Part shown: positions 9,212 through 17,581 of the stretch, piece by piece
Numbering within the stretch: position 1 is the stretch's first letter
How the letters are laid out: every line of letters begins with the position of its first letter
DNA from: Hydrogenovibrio marinus
GTDB taxonomy: Bacteria > Pseudomonadota > Gammaproteobacteria > Thiomicrospirales > Thiomicrospiraceae
Assembly (NCBI RefSeq): GCF_013340845.1
Contig: NZ_AP020335.1
Location: forward strand, 310,001 to 374,000
Length of the DNA: 64,000 nucleotides
Direction of reading: 5' to 3'
Notes under the pieces: generated by a model
Told to the model about the DNA's origin: nothing
The model's input: the letters and a program-made list of their open reading frames with translations, nothing else
Databases searched by the model: none
Program-made: the position numbers and the translations under genes

Positions 9212-9781
9212 TCAAGGCTTCTGGGCAAGAGAGGTGCCTATGCGTCGGGCTGTCCAGTAGTGTCGCCGCCAAAAGTCATTGTCCAGACTGGATATGGTGA
9301 CGCCTTCGCTACTGGAAGCATGCATAAAGTGGTGGTTGCCCAAATAAATGCCATTGTGGTGTCCGCTATTGAAAACGCCGAGTCCAATGTTGAAAAACAC
9401 CACGTCACCCGGTTGCAGTTTTGACATGGGCACGTAGTGCCCGGCCGTCACTTGTTGTTTGGTGGTTCTGGGCAAGATTAAGCCGAACTGTTGTTTGAAA
9501 GTGGTTTGGACAAAAGCCGAGCAATCAATGCCTTTCTTGGTTTCCCCGCCATAACGGTAGGGTGTTTGCTTCCATTGGGAGTATTCACGCAGCAGCTTTT
9601 TCTTTACTGCTTGGGTATTGGCAAAGTTGGTTTTGAGTTTCGGATAGCTTTGGGTGTGGTGAATCGGGTAACCGACTTGTTTGGGCGGTGTGCTGGCACA
9701 GCCGGCGAGCCAGAGCGACTGTAAGGCTGCCAGCGCAAGGAGGGCGCTAAGTTTTCCGAAGTGCGGTAAACGTGCCAGCAT
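9212..9781 (-). CDS. NlpC/P60 family lipoprotein, probable peptidoglycan endopeptidase (MepS/Spr-like)
   Basis: A 189-residue lipoprotein: signal peptide with lipobox LAGC (Cys28), then the NlpC/P60 domain. The catalytic cysteine is in GIDCSAFVQ (Cys87), with the catalytic histidine in HHNGIYLGN and a third polar residue in HFMHASS, the usual Cys-His-His arrangement. It probably cuts cross-links in peptidoglycan in the periplasm. It is last of a minus-strand set mscS-like, thioredoxin-fold, nlpC with gaps of about 25 bases. A repeat copy begins directly after its stop codon. Confidence 0.88.
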   Translation of the reverse strand: MLARLPHFGKLSALLALAALQSLWLAGCASTPPKQVGYPIHHTQSYPKLKTNFANTQAVKKKLLREYSQWKQTPYRYGGETKKGIDCSAFVQTTFKQQFGLILPRTTKQQVTAGHYVPMSKLQPGDVVFFNIGLGVFNSGHHNGIYLGNHHFMHASSSEGVTISSLDNDFWRRHYWTARRIGTSLAQKP

Positions 9782-9805
9782 GGTTTAAATCATCGTATTT
9801 TCCAT

Positions 9806-10363
9806 TTAGGCTTTCCACTTGATGGAGCAACCCATTGATGGAATTTGCTCTAGCGGGCCTTGCCCGGTTTGTGCGACTTGCATCATCGCTTTAAGCAGGT
9901 CTCGTCGTACCCCTTCAGGAGAAGTTTCTTTACGGGATTCGTCCAGACGACCTCGGTATTGCAGTTTCAACTCGGCGTTATAGCCAAAGAAGTCTGGCGT
10001 GCAAACAGCCCCATAAGCTTTGGCAACCCCTTGTGTTTCGTCAAGGACGTACGGAAAAGGGAACTGCCACTGTTCTGCAATGGCTTTCATGTTTTCAAAA
10101 GAGTCTTCTGCATATTCGTTCGGGTCATTGCTCATGATAGCAATGCTGTTAATGCCGTATTCATCACGCAAAATACGCGTGTCTTCCACCAATCGTTTTT
10201 GAATGGCTTTCACATAAGGGCAGTGGTTGCAGATAAACATTACCAACAGTCCGTTTTCACCTTTTGCTTTTTCTAGCGTCCAAGTCTGACCATCTGTTCC
10301 TGGTAGGCTGAAATCAATAGCGGGTTGGTTGAAATCGCAAACTGGGGTCGTCAAACTGACCAT
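9806..10363 (-). CDS. Thioredoxin-fold (AhpC/TSA-type) redox protein
   Basis: A 185-residue thioredoxin-fold protein with the motif ICNHCPYVKA; the two cysteines (45 and 48) form a CxxC site. SLPGTDGQTWTLEKAKGENGLLVMF at the N terminus and the cis-proline region CTPDFFGYN match the cytoplasmic AhpC/TSA-like family that is widespread in proteobacteria. No signal peptide is seen. The substrate is not known. It is 25 bases downstream of the mscS-like gene and 24 bases before nlpC, so co-transcription is likely. Confidence 0.85.
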   Translation of the reverse strand: MVSLTTPVCDFNQPAIDFSLPGTDGQTWTLEKAKGENGLLVMFICNHCPYVKAIQKRLVEDTRILRDEYGINSIAIMSNDPNEYAEDSFENMKAIAEQWQFPFPYVLDETQGVAKAYGAVCTPDFFGYNAELKLQYRGRLDESRKETSPEGVRRDLLKAMMQVAQTGQGPLEQIPSMGCSIKWKA

Positions 10364-10388
10364 TGGTTTCTCCTGTGTTAATCGTTTA

Positions 10389-12161
10389 TTATTCGGGTTC
10401 TTTTTTCGGGCTGCCTTCCGGTGGGTAGGCTAAGGTGTCTTTGATTGCTGCTTTTTCTTCATCCGAGAAGTTCGGGAAGGGCAGTTTTTCCTGCTCGATC
10501 AATGCTTGTATTTTCGCTTCGGCTTCTTTTTGAACGGCTTCTGGAATCGGTTCTGCCCTGGTAATGACGATGCGTTGTTCCGGTGTGGCAAGGCGAATAT
10601 TGAGTTTGTGCAGTATGTCGAGAATGTGGAAGTTTAAGTCTTCCGCAATTGCTTTGAATTCCGGCAAAGACTTGGTGTTGACGTATGCGTTCACTACAAT
10701 CAGGAAGGCATCGCGTTCGATTTCTTCAAATCTTGCTCTGGCGGCGATATCCAATGTTTTTGGATGAGAGATAATTAGTTCTCTCAGCGCAATCAGCAAC
10801 AGACGAAGTTGTTCTGATGTGGTGTCAAGGCGAACGCGTAGTTCTCTTTTGTAAAGCCTGCGGTCAATCTCAGCGAAGTTCTCCAGTTCTTTCGAGGCGA
10901 AAACTGAGTTGGGCACGTGCACAATGGAGCGATTGAGTTTGCGGATGCGGGTAGAACGCAAGCCGATTTCCTCAACGGTGCCGGTGATGTCGCCAAACTG
11001 ACAGAAATCTCCCGGTTTAATAGGGCGGGCGATATAGAGCGTAAAGGCACCGAAAACGTTTTCCAGTGTTTTTTGTGCCGCCAAGGCAATGGCTAAAGAC
11101 CCAATTCCCAACCCGGTTAATACGGTGGTTAAGCTGTAGCCTGCATCACTTAGCCAGCTTAGAATCAAGACGATGACGACTAAGACTTTTACCGTTGTGG
11201 AGAGAGGGCGAATCAGAGCGCGTGAGAATTTTTCATTCAGCTTGTTGGTCAAGCGTTGGGCAATTAATTCGATGATGCCCAGTATCAGGAACATGATGGC
11301 TAGGTAGTCTAATATGCCGGATGCAAATATGACCTTTGCCTGAAGCGATAGCCCGAGTTTGCTGACGCCATACTGTATCGCCCACATGGTCATGGCATAG
11401 CGCAGGCCGCCCGTTAAGAAGTGGTGGAAGGCTGTTTTTTCAGGGTAAAGTCTCAACCAGATAAAACCAAGCAGATTGGTGAGTAGTTTAATCAGGTACC
11501 AACTGACAATAACAATGACAACGACACTGACAAACTGCCAATTTTCCATATGGAAAATTTTGAATTCAGGCAGGTAACTGGAAACGGATGTTGCCCAGTC
11601 GGGATAGCCGAACTCTGCCCACAAAGCAGGAATCTGCACTAAGGTTTGGTTGGATATTTTCCAAATGTAGCCAACCGTAGGGTCAGTGATTTTCTGTAAA
11701 TAGACGGGGACTTTTCCTTGAGAACTGTTGATGTAGCCCATCAGGTCTCGGTAAGAGGGTAGTCCGTCATTTTGAGCGCCATCTGGCGAATTGCTGATAG
11801 CGGTTAAATCCAGCAAATTTTGCTGTTGCCAGATGATGATAAGACGTCTTAAAAGCTCTTTTGCACCGACGTTCTTAACTTTGGGAGGCAGATAGCGCAT
11901 ATCGAGGTATTTGGATGCCTCATCGTACTTGCCTTGTTTGACGAGGTCGGTCATGGTTAAGAGCGTCGATAAGGGAGTGCTGCCTGGGCGGATTTTTTGT
12001 TTTCCGCTATCGGTTTTGTTCAATAATGCTTGAGAGCGTTGTTGGGTCTCAACGGCTTCTTTGATAGTGGTTTCGGAGTCGGAAAAAGCTTGCTGTGAAA
12101 TACTTAAGAAAATGACAGCGACAAAAAATTTTAAAAGAAGAAAAAGACGCTGTTTCTGCAT
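10389..12161 (-). CDS. MscS family mechanosensitive ion channel with periplasmic N-terminal domain
   Basis: A 590-residue inner-membrane protein. A signal-like N terminus (FFVAVIFLSISQQAFS) is followed by about 170 periplasmic residues, several membrane helices, and the MscS core: pore helix LTGLGIGSLAIALAAQKTLENVFGA and beta domain ARPIKPGDFCQFGDITGTVEEIGLRSTRIR. The pore helix keeps the Gly/Ala packing of TM3. A C-terminal alpha/beta region and a charged tail end the protein. It should release solutes under hypo-osmotic stress. Twice as long as E. coli MscS (286), like the YbdG/YnaI type of larger homologues. Confidence 0.9.
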   Translation of the reverse strand: MQKQRLFLLLKFFVAVIFLSISQQAFSDSETTIKEAVETQQRSQALLNKTDSGKQKIRPGSTPLSTLLTMTDLVKQGKYDEASKYLDMRYLPPKVKNVGAKELLRRLIIIWQQQNLLDLTAISNSPDGAQNDGLPSYRDLMGYINSSQGKVPVYLQKITDPTVGYIWKISNQTLVQIPALWAEFGYPDWATSVSSYLPEFKIFHMENWQFVSVVVIVIVSWYLIKLLTNLLGFIWLRLYPEKTAFHHFLTGGLRYAMTMWAIQYGVSKLGLSLQAKVIFASGILDYLAIMFLILGIIELIAQRLTNKLNEKFSRALIRPLSTTVKVLVVIVLILSWLSDAGYSLTTVLTGLGIGSLAIALAAQKTLENVFGAFTLYIARPIKPGDFCQFGDITGTVEEIGLRSTRIRKLNRSIVHVPNSVFASKELENFAEIDRRLYKRELRVRLDTTSEQLRLLLIALRELIISHPKTLDIAARARFEEIERDAFLIVVNAYVNTKSLPEFKAIAEDLNFHILDILHKLNIRLATPEQRIVITRAEPIPEAVQKEAEAKIQALIEQEKLPFPNFSDEEKAAIKDTLAYPPEGSPKKEPE

Positions 12162-12302
12162 AAGTTTTAAGCCTGGCTAAAAGTTTAGAATGACACGTAT
12201 TCTTAGCCAAAATATACCTTAAATCTTATTCCTCAGTCTAGTTTTTAGGCGGGAAAGTTCAGCGTTGGCTGGTTGGGATTTTCTTTAGGGTGTGGCGAGA
12301 GC

Positions 12303-12337
12303 AAAAAAAAAAACCGCTGAAATGACAGGAACAGCGG
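12303..12337 (-). terminator. Intrinsic terminator with no recognisable upstream gene
   Basis: Read on the minus strand: arm CCGCTG (12337-12332), 12-base loop, arm CAGCGG (12319-12314), then eleven T. It points away from any coding gene: the next gene in that direction upstream (tetR) is on the opposite strand. It lies in the 603-base gap 12162-12764, which otherwise holds no convincing gene. Confidence 0.7.
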
Positions 12338-12399
12338 CTAATGTTAATGATAGTGATGCTGGGGAACCAGCGTCTTGTTGATGTGCAAAAAAGCAAATA

Positions 12400-12429
12400 C
12401 TTCAAACACAGGATTGAAGCGGTTTTTTT
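12400..12429 (+). terminator. Possible plus-strand terminator hairpin in the mscS-tetR gap
   Basis: Arms CTTCAA (12400-12405) and TTGAAG (12414-12419) with an eight-base loop, then CGG and seven T. The stem is short and A+T-rich, so function is uncertain. With the minus-strand terminator at 12303-12337 it brackets about 60 bases. Confidence 0.4.
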
Positions 12430-12527
12430 GCAGTCAACAAATGCCTGTTCATCAAACATCATGGCTTAAAGTAAAGGTTGAGGCCTTATTATTGTTATAA
12501 CGATAAGCCTTTTGATGGTTAAAGAAC

Positions 12528-12539
12528 AAACGTTCGTTT
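12528..12539. promoter_or_regulatory. Operator-like inverted repeat upstream of tetR
   Basis: AAACG-TT-CGTTT is a perfect 5-2-5 inverted repeat of the size and flavour of TetR-family operators. It lies 225 bases before the tetR start in a long non-coding stretch, so it could be an autoregulatory site if the promoter is distal. This is inference from shape only. Confidence 0.35.
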
Positions 12540-12764
12540 CTATTCTTGCGTTTAAGGCGGAAAATTGCAAGGGTAAACAAAATTTAAATTTTTTTTAAGG
12601 CATAAAGTGGGTCTATGACAAGACGCTATTTACTTCCATTGAAGTGCAACAAAGCGAAGAGGTTTGAGAAAAACTGGATCTTTCTTAAAGAGCGTCAACG
12701 AAAGTCATTCAGGGGAAAGTTTCGAGTAAAATAATGTCAGTGTTTAAATTAAAGGTAATTGTGA

Positions 12765-13343
12765 ATGAGTGCTTATGATCGCATATTGGCGTGTGCTACA
12801 GATCTTTTCTCAGAAGAGGGCTACGAAGCGGTCTCAATGAGAGAAATTGCGCGATCAGCAGGGTTACATACCGTTTCTTCGCTATATAACCACTTCAAAG
12901 ATAAACAAAGTCTTTATGAAGCGACGCTAAAATCGGTTTGTGATCATCACAACTCTGAGGTTTGTTCGGTGCTTTCAGGGGACGAAAGACCTGAAGACAA
13001 GCTTAAGAAGATGATTGCCTTAAATGTGAAAAGAATGTCTGAGAACATGACTTTTCGCCGATTAATTTTGAGGGAATTGGTGCAGAATGACCCTGACAAG
13101 TTAAAGTTCCTGGCGGAAAAAGCTTTATCGGAAAGTTGTCGACAATTGGAAGCGGTGTTGGCGGATATTAACCCGAATGCAGATCATCATTATGTGATCA
13201 CATCTTTGCTGGGATTAATTCTTTTTCATTTACAGGTGGATGGCATGAGGGATTACTTGCCGGCGGTGGAGCAAAAACATCATCAGATAGATTATTTGTC
13301 GGAAAAGATTTTTGCAACGACCATGGCTAACTTGGCGATCTAG
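12765..13343 (+). CDS. TetR/AcrR family transcriptional regulator
   Basis: A 192-residue regulator with the N-terminal TetR helix-turn-helix: ILACATDLFSEEGYEAVSMREIARSAGLHTVSSLYNHFKDKQSLYEA, in which SMREIARSAGL and SLYNHFKDKQSL are the characteristic helices. The C-terminal ligand domain is not recognised, so neither ligand nor targets can be named. No efflux or metabolic gene is adjacent on the same strand. A bidirectional terminator separates it from the convergent sod gene. Confidence 0.88.
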   Translation: MSAYDRILACATDLFSEEGYEAVSMREIARSAGLHTVSSLYNHFKDKQSLYEATLKSVCDHHNSEVCSVLSGDERPEDKLKKMIALNVKRMSENMTFRRLILRELVQNDPDKLKFLAEKALSESCRQLEAVLADINPNADHHYVITSLLGLILFHLQVDGMRDYLPAVEQKHHQIDYLSEKIFATTMANLAI

Positions 13344-13377
13344 TGCAAATCAATAGACATCAGTTTTCGAGAGACAT

Positions 13378-13405
13378 AAAAAAACCGGCAAATGCCGGTT
13401 TTTTT
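13378..13405. terminator. Bidirectional terminator between tetR and sodA
   Basis: Arms CCGGC (13385-13389) and GCCGG (13394-13398), extended by A/T pairs, flanked by seven A on the left and seven T on the right, so it can stop both converging transcripts. Confidence 0.88.
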
Positions 13406-13421
13406 GTTGGTGCTCAAGCGA

Positions 13422-14033
13422 TTAAGCTTTTGCAGCAGTGTAAAGTTCAGAAACTTTATCCCAGTTAACAACATCCCACCAAGCTTGCATGTAAGCTGGG
13501 CGAAGGTTTTGATAACGTAGGTAATAAGCGTGTTCCCAAACGTCAAGACCTAGGATTGGCGTCCCTTTTACTTCAGCAACGTCCATTAGCGGGTTGTCTT
13601 GGTTAGGCGTTGAAGAAATTTCCAACTTACCGTCAGCAGAGACTGTCAACCATGCCCAACCTGAACCGAAGCGCGTTGCACCAGCTGTGTTGAACTTTTC
13701 TTTCATAGCGTCTAAGCCGCCGAAAGTTGTATTGATGTCATCAGCCAACGCGCCTTTTGGCGTGCCCATGCTGTCACCAGTCATGATGTTCCAGAAGAAA
13801 GAGTGGTTCCAGTGACCACCACCGTTGTTACGTACAGCTGGAGAGATAGAGCCAGCGTTCGCACAAAGTTCTTCAAGAGACTTGTCTTCGTTTTCTGTAC
13901 CAGCAATCGCGTTATTTAGATTGGTGATATAGGTGTTGTGGTGTTTTGTATGGTGAATTTCCATGGTGCGAGCATCGATGGAAACTTCAAGAGCATCATA
14001 ATCATAAGGTAGATCTGGAAGCGTAAAAGCCAT
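13422..14033 (-). CDS. sodA: Superoxide dismutase, Mn-type by signature (Fe/Mn family)
   Basis: A 203-residue cytoplasmic superoxide dismutase. The metal ligands are His27, His77 ([11 protein letters not shown]), Asp164 and His168 ([10 protein letters not shown]). GGGHWNH and the downstream NQDNPLM (Gln145) are the pattern of manganese or cambialistic enzymes; iron enzymes usually have AAQVWNH and lack that glutamine. Symbol sodA is given on that basis and metal preference is an inference. It is monocistronic, with a terminator just after the stop. Confidence 0.88.
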   Translation of the reverse strand: MAFTLPDLPYDYDALEVSIDARTMEIHHTKHHNTYITNLNNAIAGTENEDKSLEELCANAGSISPAVRNNGGGHWNHSFFWNIMTGDSMGTPKGALADDINTTFGGLDAMKEKFNTAGATRFGSGWAWLTVSADGKLEISSTPNQDNPLMDVAEVKGTPILGLDVWEHAYYLRYQNLRPAYMQAWWDVVNWDKVSELYTAAKA

Positions 14034-14142
14034 GTGTCTGTCCTTTTTTGTTTGGTTTGTTTATCTTGCCTAAAGTTTTTAGACAAAGGTGAATGACTAA
14101 TTGGTTATTTTAGCGAGTTAATCTCGATTGTAAATATCGTCA

Positions 14143-14179
14143 GGACAAATAACCGAGTAAAACCCTTGGTTATTTGTCC
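14143..14179. repeat. 12-bp perfect inverted repeat between ycgL and sodA
   Basis: GGACAAATAACC (14143-14154) and its exact reverse complement (14168-14179) are separated by 13 bases. No T-run follows in the direction of transcription, so it is not a typical terminator. It sits in the 176-base gap between the ycgL stop and the sodA start. Confidence 0.7.
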
Positions 14180-14209
14180 GAATGGATAAGTGGCTGCGTT
14201 AGTTGAGCT

Positions 14210-14503
14210 TTAAAAGATGTTGTCCAAGTGTTCAGGAGGTGGTGCGATATCCGATAGCTTTTCGACTTCATTAGGTGGCATTTGCATGTAGTAGCCTTTG
14301 GTAGCGATATGCTCAAGCACTTCTTTTGCGTCCGCGCGAGGTAACTTTCGGTCGACAGTAAGCTCAAAGTCGACGACGTGCTCGGGCTCACCAAACATCA
14401 CAAAAAACTCTTGTGGCAAATCATCCAGCCCTTTTTCTTTTAGCACGTAAAGATAAAGTTCCTGTTTCTTAGGACTTTTGTAAGCGGAGACGGTTTGTGT
14501 CAT
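14210..14503 (-). CDS. YcgL domain-containing protein
   Basis: A 97-residue conserved gammaproteobacterial protein of unknown function. The YcgL pattern is clear: YKSPKKQELYLYVLKEKGLDDLPQEF, FGEPEHV, and the C-terminal GYYMQMPPNEVEKL (E. coli YcgL has GYYLQLPPPPEDLL). The start is ATG 14503 with GGA 7 bases upstream; the ATG at 14509 directly abuts that site. Confidence 0.85.
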   Translation of the reverse strand: MTQTVSAYKSPKKQELYLYVLKEKGLDDLPQEFFVMFGEPEHVVDFELTVDRKLPRADAKEVLEHIATKGYYMQMPPNEVEKLSDIAPPPEHLDNIF

Positions 14504-14779
14504 GAACATTCCTTAGCAATTGGTGGTCGAGCTTAGTTTCTACGCAAGCTTCTATGAAAACAAAGGCGGTATTTTAACGGTCTTGCGCCAAAAAGTGAAT
14601 GTTGTGGACGTTTTTGAGCGAATAATTTCTTGACCTTAACCTTTGATTTTTTTATGCTTATTCGCCGCTTTTTGCCCGCTGCAGTGAAAAAGAATACAAA
14701 AATAAGCTGTTTTCGGTTGGGTGTTTGTAGAGATTTTCTATAAAAAGTGAAGGTCAGTTTTAAGAGCAAAGGAAATAAC

Positions 14780-15751
14780 ATGTTTGGGAAAAGGGTCGTA
14801 GTATTAGGTGGCGCGGGATTCGTAGGGCGTTCGGTTGTCAATGAGCTGTCGAAGCAAGGCTATGAAGTCCGCGTCGGCGTGCGTCGCCCTGAACGTTTCC
14901 GTGATTACGCGTTGTTCCCGAACACGAAGTTGTTTGCCATCAAAGATTACCAAGACGAAGCTTTATTGAAAGGCATATTCGAGAACTGCGATACCGTAGT
15001 GAACCTTTTGGCGGATTTGACCGCGGGTGTCGAAGCGCTTCCAAGTAAGGACTTAGTGGTAGCCAATCAAAAAGTGAAGAAAGCGATTGAGCTGTCTCAG
15101 GCAAAAAGAGTGGTTTCTTTGTCTCAAATTGGTGCTGATGCTACCCGCGCGGAAAATACGCGTTTGCAGCAGTTGGGCGAGTCAGATGCGATTATGTTGG
15201 CGATTGCCAATACCCAAAACACCATTTTGCGTTCCAGTCTGTTGCTAGGGGAAGGGGATATGGTGACAACGCTTTTCCGTAAGCAATTGACTCTGACCAA
15301 CATTTTGCCAGTGATTAACGCTTCTTCAATGGTGCAGCCATTGGCTGTGGATGAGTTTGCAAAAGCGTTGGTAGCGTCATTAAACGACAGTGCTACTTAT
15401 GGTCAAAAAGTAGAAATCGCGGGTGAAGAGCGTCTGTCAGTGCGCCAGCTGGCAGAATTGGTTGCAGAGTTGATGGGGAAAGAATCTGCATTGGTCTTCC
15501 CAATGTGCAAGCTGAATGCGAAGTTTATGTTGAAGCTCGGTATGTTGGCACCTGTTAAATCGGTGAGCTCGGTATCTTTGGAAATGCTGGCAATTGACTT
15601 GGTGACGGATAATGATTTCTCAAGCCGGTTCGGATTTGTTCCTCGTAGCCTAGAGCAAGTATTGTCAGCATACTTGTTGCCGACAAAAGTTCGTGATCGT
15701 TATCATTTCTTCCGTAAGGAAGCTGGGCGAAATACAGATGACTTGGTTTAA
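14780..15751 (+). CDS. NAD(P)-binding epimerase-like protein (NDUFA9/atypical SDR type)
   Basis: A 323-residue Rossmann-fold protein. The nucleotide-binding motif GGAGFVGRSVV lies at about residues 9-19 and is followed by VGVRRPERF, typical of atypical short-chain dehydrogenases related to complex I subunit NDUFA9. The catalytic YxxxK of classical SDRs is not evident. LSQIGADA and ILRSSLLLGEGDMVTTLFR match the family. Role unknown; proposed roles for the group are quinone or NAD-linked. The start at 14780 has AAAGGAA 7 bases upstream. A terminator follows. Confidence 0.8.
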   Translation: MFGKRVVVLGGAGFVGRSVVNELSKQGYEVRVGVRRPERFRDYALFPNTKLFAIKDYQDEALLKGIFENCDTVVNLLADLTAGVEALPSKDLVVANQKVKKAIELSQAKRVVSLSQIGADATRAENTRLQQLGESDAIMLAIANTQNTILRSSLLLGEGDMVTTLFRKQLTLTNILPVINASSMVQPLAVDEFAKALVASLNDSATYGQKVEIAGEERLSVRQLAELVAELMGKESALVFPMCKLNAKFMLKLGMLAPVKSVSSVSLEMLAIDLVTDNDFSSRFGFVPRSLEQVLSAYLLPTKVRDRYHFFRKEAGRNTDDLV

Positions 15752-15773
15752 GTCGATAAGCTTCTAAAGCAAG

Positions 15774-15798
15774 AAAAAGCGCCATTGGCGCTTTTTTT
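15774..15798. terminator. Intrinsic terminator after the epimerase-like gene
   Basis: Arms AGCGCC (15778-15783) and GGCGCT (15787-15792), loop ATT, A-run before and T-run after, so possibly active in both directions. Confidence 0.85.
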
Positions 15799-15955
15799 AT
15801 GTCTACTTCTTTAGGGTTCATTCATAAAACGACATCGGGTTTTCGTTGAGGCTTTTCTAAAACTTGGTATATGATAACGACAGGTGAGTCGTGTTTGACG
15901 CGAACACTTTTTCATTAAAGTAATAGATGAAGGTCTCAGCCAAAGGAGCATTAAA

Positions 15956-16150
15956 ATGGGATGTAATGTAGGTGGACTTGATAGAAAATTACGGATTCTT
16001 GTCGGTATTATCATACTGTTGATTGGTATGGGTATGAGCAGCTGGTGGGCGCTTATTGGCTTGATTCCATTGATTACCGGAATTATGGGATGGTGTCCGG
16101 CGTATCTATTGTTTGGCGCAAGCACCTGTAAAACGGAAGACAAGTCATAG
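15956..16150 (+). CDS. DUF2892 small inner-membrane protein (YgaP membrane-domain type)
   Basis: A 64-residue protein with two hydrophobic segments. Features of the family are NVGGLDRKLRILVGI at the N terminus, WWALIGLIPLITGIMGWCPAYLLFG, and the ST-C near the end; the cysteine in WCP and the terminal cysteine are conserved. In E. coli YgaP this module follows a rhodanese domain; here it stands alone. AAAGGAG lies just upstream. A terminator follows. Confidence 0.82.
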   Translation: MGCNVGGLDRKLRILVGIIILLIGMGMSSWWALIGLIPLITGIMGWCPAYLLFGASTCKTEDKS

Positions 16151-16202
16151 GCTTGGCATTCGCAAAATTATTTGCCTGAGATTAAGTTGCCAGGCAAAAA
16201 AT

Positions 16203-16231
16203 AAAAACCTAGTCCATGACTAGGTTTTTTT
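16203..16231 (+). terminator. Intrinsic terminator before cca
   Basis: Arms AACCTAGTC (16206-16214) and GACTAGGTT (16218-16226) around CAT, followed by a T-run and preceded by an A-run, so it may also work on the other strand. Confidence 0.88.
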
Positions 16232-16282
16232 GTCTTTATAATTTAATAAGATAACAATGCTTTGCGACATAAAGGGTAACGA

Positions 16283-17554
16283 ATGCAAATTTACTTGGTA
16301 GGCGGTGCGGTTCGAGATGAATTGCTTGGATTGAAACCTCATGAGCACGATTGGGTTGTGGTTGGTGCGTCGCCTCAAGAACTTCTTGATAAAGGGTTTC
16401 AACAGGTTGGAAAAGATTTTCCCGTCTTTTTGCATCCCAGTACCAAGGAGGAATATGCACTGGCTCGAACTGAGCGCAAAGCGGGGAAGGGATATCACGG
16501 CTTTGAAGTTTTTGCCGACCCTTCGGTTACTTTAGAAGATGATTTGATTCGTCGGGATTTGACGATCAATGCCATTGCCAAATCAGATGAAGGTGAGGTG
16601 ATTGATCCTTATGGTGGTGTCAAAGATCTAAAAGGCAGAGTACTGCGCCATGTTTCGGATGCGTTTGTAGAAGACCCTTTGCGAGTGCTGCGAGTTGCAC
16701 GTTTCGCTGCTAAGCTTGCGCCCTTTGGTTTTACATTGGCAGAAGAAACTCGTGTCTTGATGCAGGAGATGGTGCGCTCCGGTGAGTTGTCTGATTTGAC
16801 CCCAGAGCGCGTGTGGCAAGAGGTGACCAAGGCGCTTAACACCTCTAAGCCGAGTATTTTCTTTGAGGTGTTGGATGAGGTCGGTGCTGTAGCGGTTTTG
16901 TTCCCCGGGCTTTATCAGCTGCATAATGTCACGCAACCGGCTCAATATCACCCTGAAGGGGATGTATGGATTCATACCATGATGGTGTTGGATGTGGCGG
17001 CGGAGTTGTCGGATAGTTTGAATGTCCGCTTTGCAGCTCTAGTTCATGATTTGGGCAAAGGCATTACCCCTAAAGAACTTTGGCCGAAACACCATGGACA
17101 TGAAAAAGCCGGGTTGCCTTTGGTGAAGGCGATGTCGGAGCGTTATCGCTTGCCAAAGCAAACATTGAGCTTTGCCTTGAAGGTTACGGAGTATCATGGC
17201 ATTGCCCACAAGGTGCTGGATTCGGAAGGCAAACCGCATTTAAAACCGCAGACTTGTTTGAAGCTGTTGAACTTAACCAAAGCCTTCAAACAAACTGATG
17301 AGTTGGCGGAGTTGTTGACGGCTTGTGAAGCGGATGCGAGAGGGCGTTTAGGGTTTGAAAACAGGCCTTATCCACAAAAAGCATTTTGGTTGGCGTTGGC
17401 TAAAGCGGGTAGCCAAGTCGACAATCAAGCCATTTTGGCGACCGGTGTTCAGGGTGCTGAAATTGCAGAAGCCATTGAGCGGAAAAGAATTGAACTGATT
17501 GAAGCCTATATGGCTGATTATGCAGCAAAAGTAGACAGTGCTACAAACGCGTGA
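16283..17554 (+). CDS. cca: Multifunctional CCA-adding tRNA nucleotidyltransferase with HD domain
   Basis: A 423-residue enzyme that builds or repairs the 3' CCA of tRNAs. The nucleotidyltransferase start is [16 protein letters not shown] with the catalytic aspartates in [19 protein letters not shown] and [16 protein letters not shown] are the neck and body motifs. The C-terminal HD phosphohydrolase domain is intact (ALVHDLGKG), as in gammaproteobacterial enzymes that also have phosphatase and 2',3'-phosphodiesterase activity. The TGA stop overlaps the first base of a repeat copy. Confidence 0.95.
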   Translation: MQIYLVGGAVRDELLGLKPHEHDWVVVGASPQELLDKGFQQVGKDFPVFLHPSTKEEYALARTERKAGKGYHGFEVFADPSVTLEDDLIRRDLTINAIAKSDEGEVIDPYGGVKDLKGRVLRHVSDAFVEDPLRVLRVARFAAKLAPFGFTLAEETRVLMQEMVRSGELSDLTPERVWQEVTKALNTSKPSIFFEVLDEVGAVAVLFPGLYQLHNVTQPAQYHPEGDVWIHTMMVLDVAAELSDSLNVRFAALVHDLGKGITPKELWPKHHGHEKAGLPLVKAMSERYRLPKQTLSFALKVTEYHGIAHKVLDSEGKPHLKPQTCLKLLNLTKAFKQTDELAELLTACEADARGRLGFENRPYPQKAFWLALAKAGSQVDNQAILATGVQGAEIAEAIERKRIELIEAYMADYAAKVDSATNA

Positions 17555-17572
17555 AAATCTGCCAGGTTGGGG
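17554..17572 (+). repeat. Dispersed 19-bp intergenic repeat, copy 3
   Basis: AAAATCTGCCAGGTTGGGG, an exact consensus copy filling the 27-base junction between cca and fieF. Its first A is the last base of the cca stop codon and its terminal G-run is the only ribosome-binding site in front of fieF. Confidence 0.88.
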
Positions 17573-17581
17573 GGAATAACA

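Noticed and set aside
9063-9272. Minus-strand ORF containing PTWQIF
   Set aside because: It only reads through the intergenic repeat and flanks and overlaps the end of the NlpC/P60 gene in another frame.
12259-12462. 67-codon minus-strand ORF in the mscS-tetR gap
   Set aside because: It reads through a convincing minus-strand terminator and its T-run, has Cys-rich unlikely composition and no family; more consistent with a non-coding transcript.
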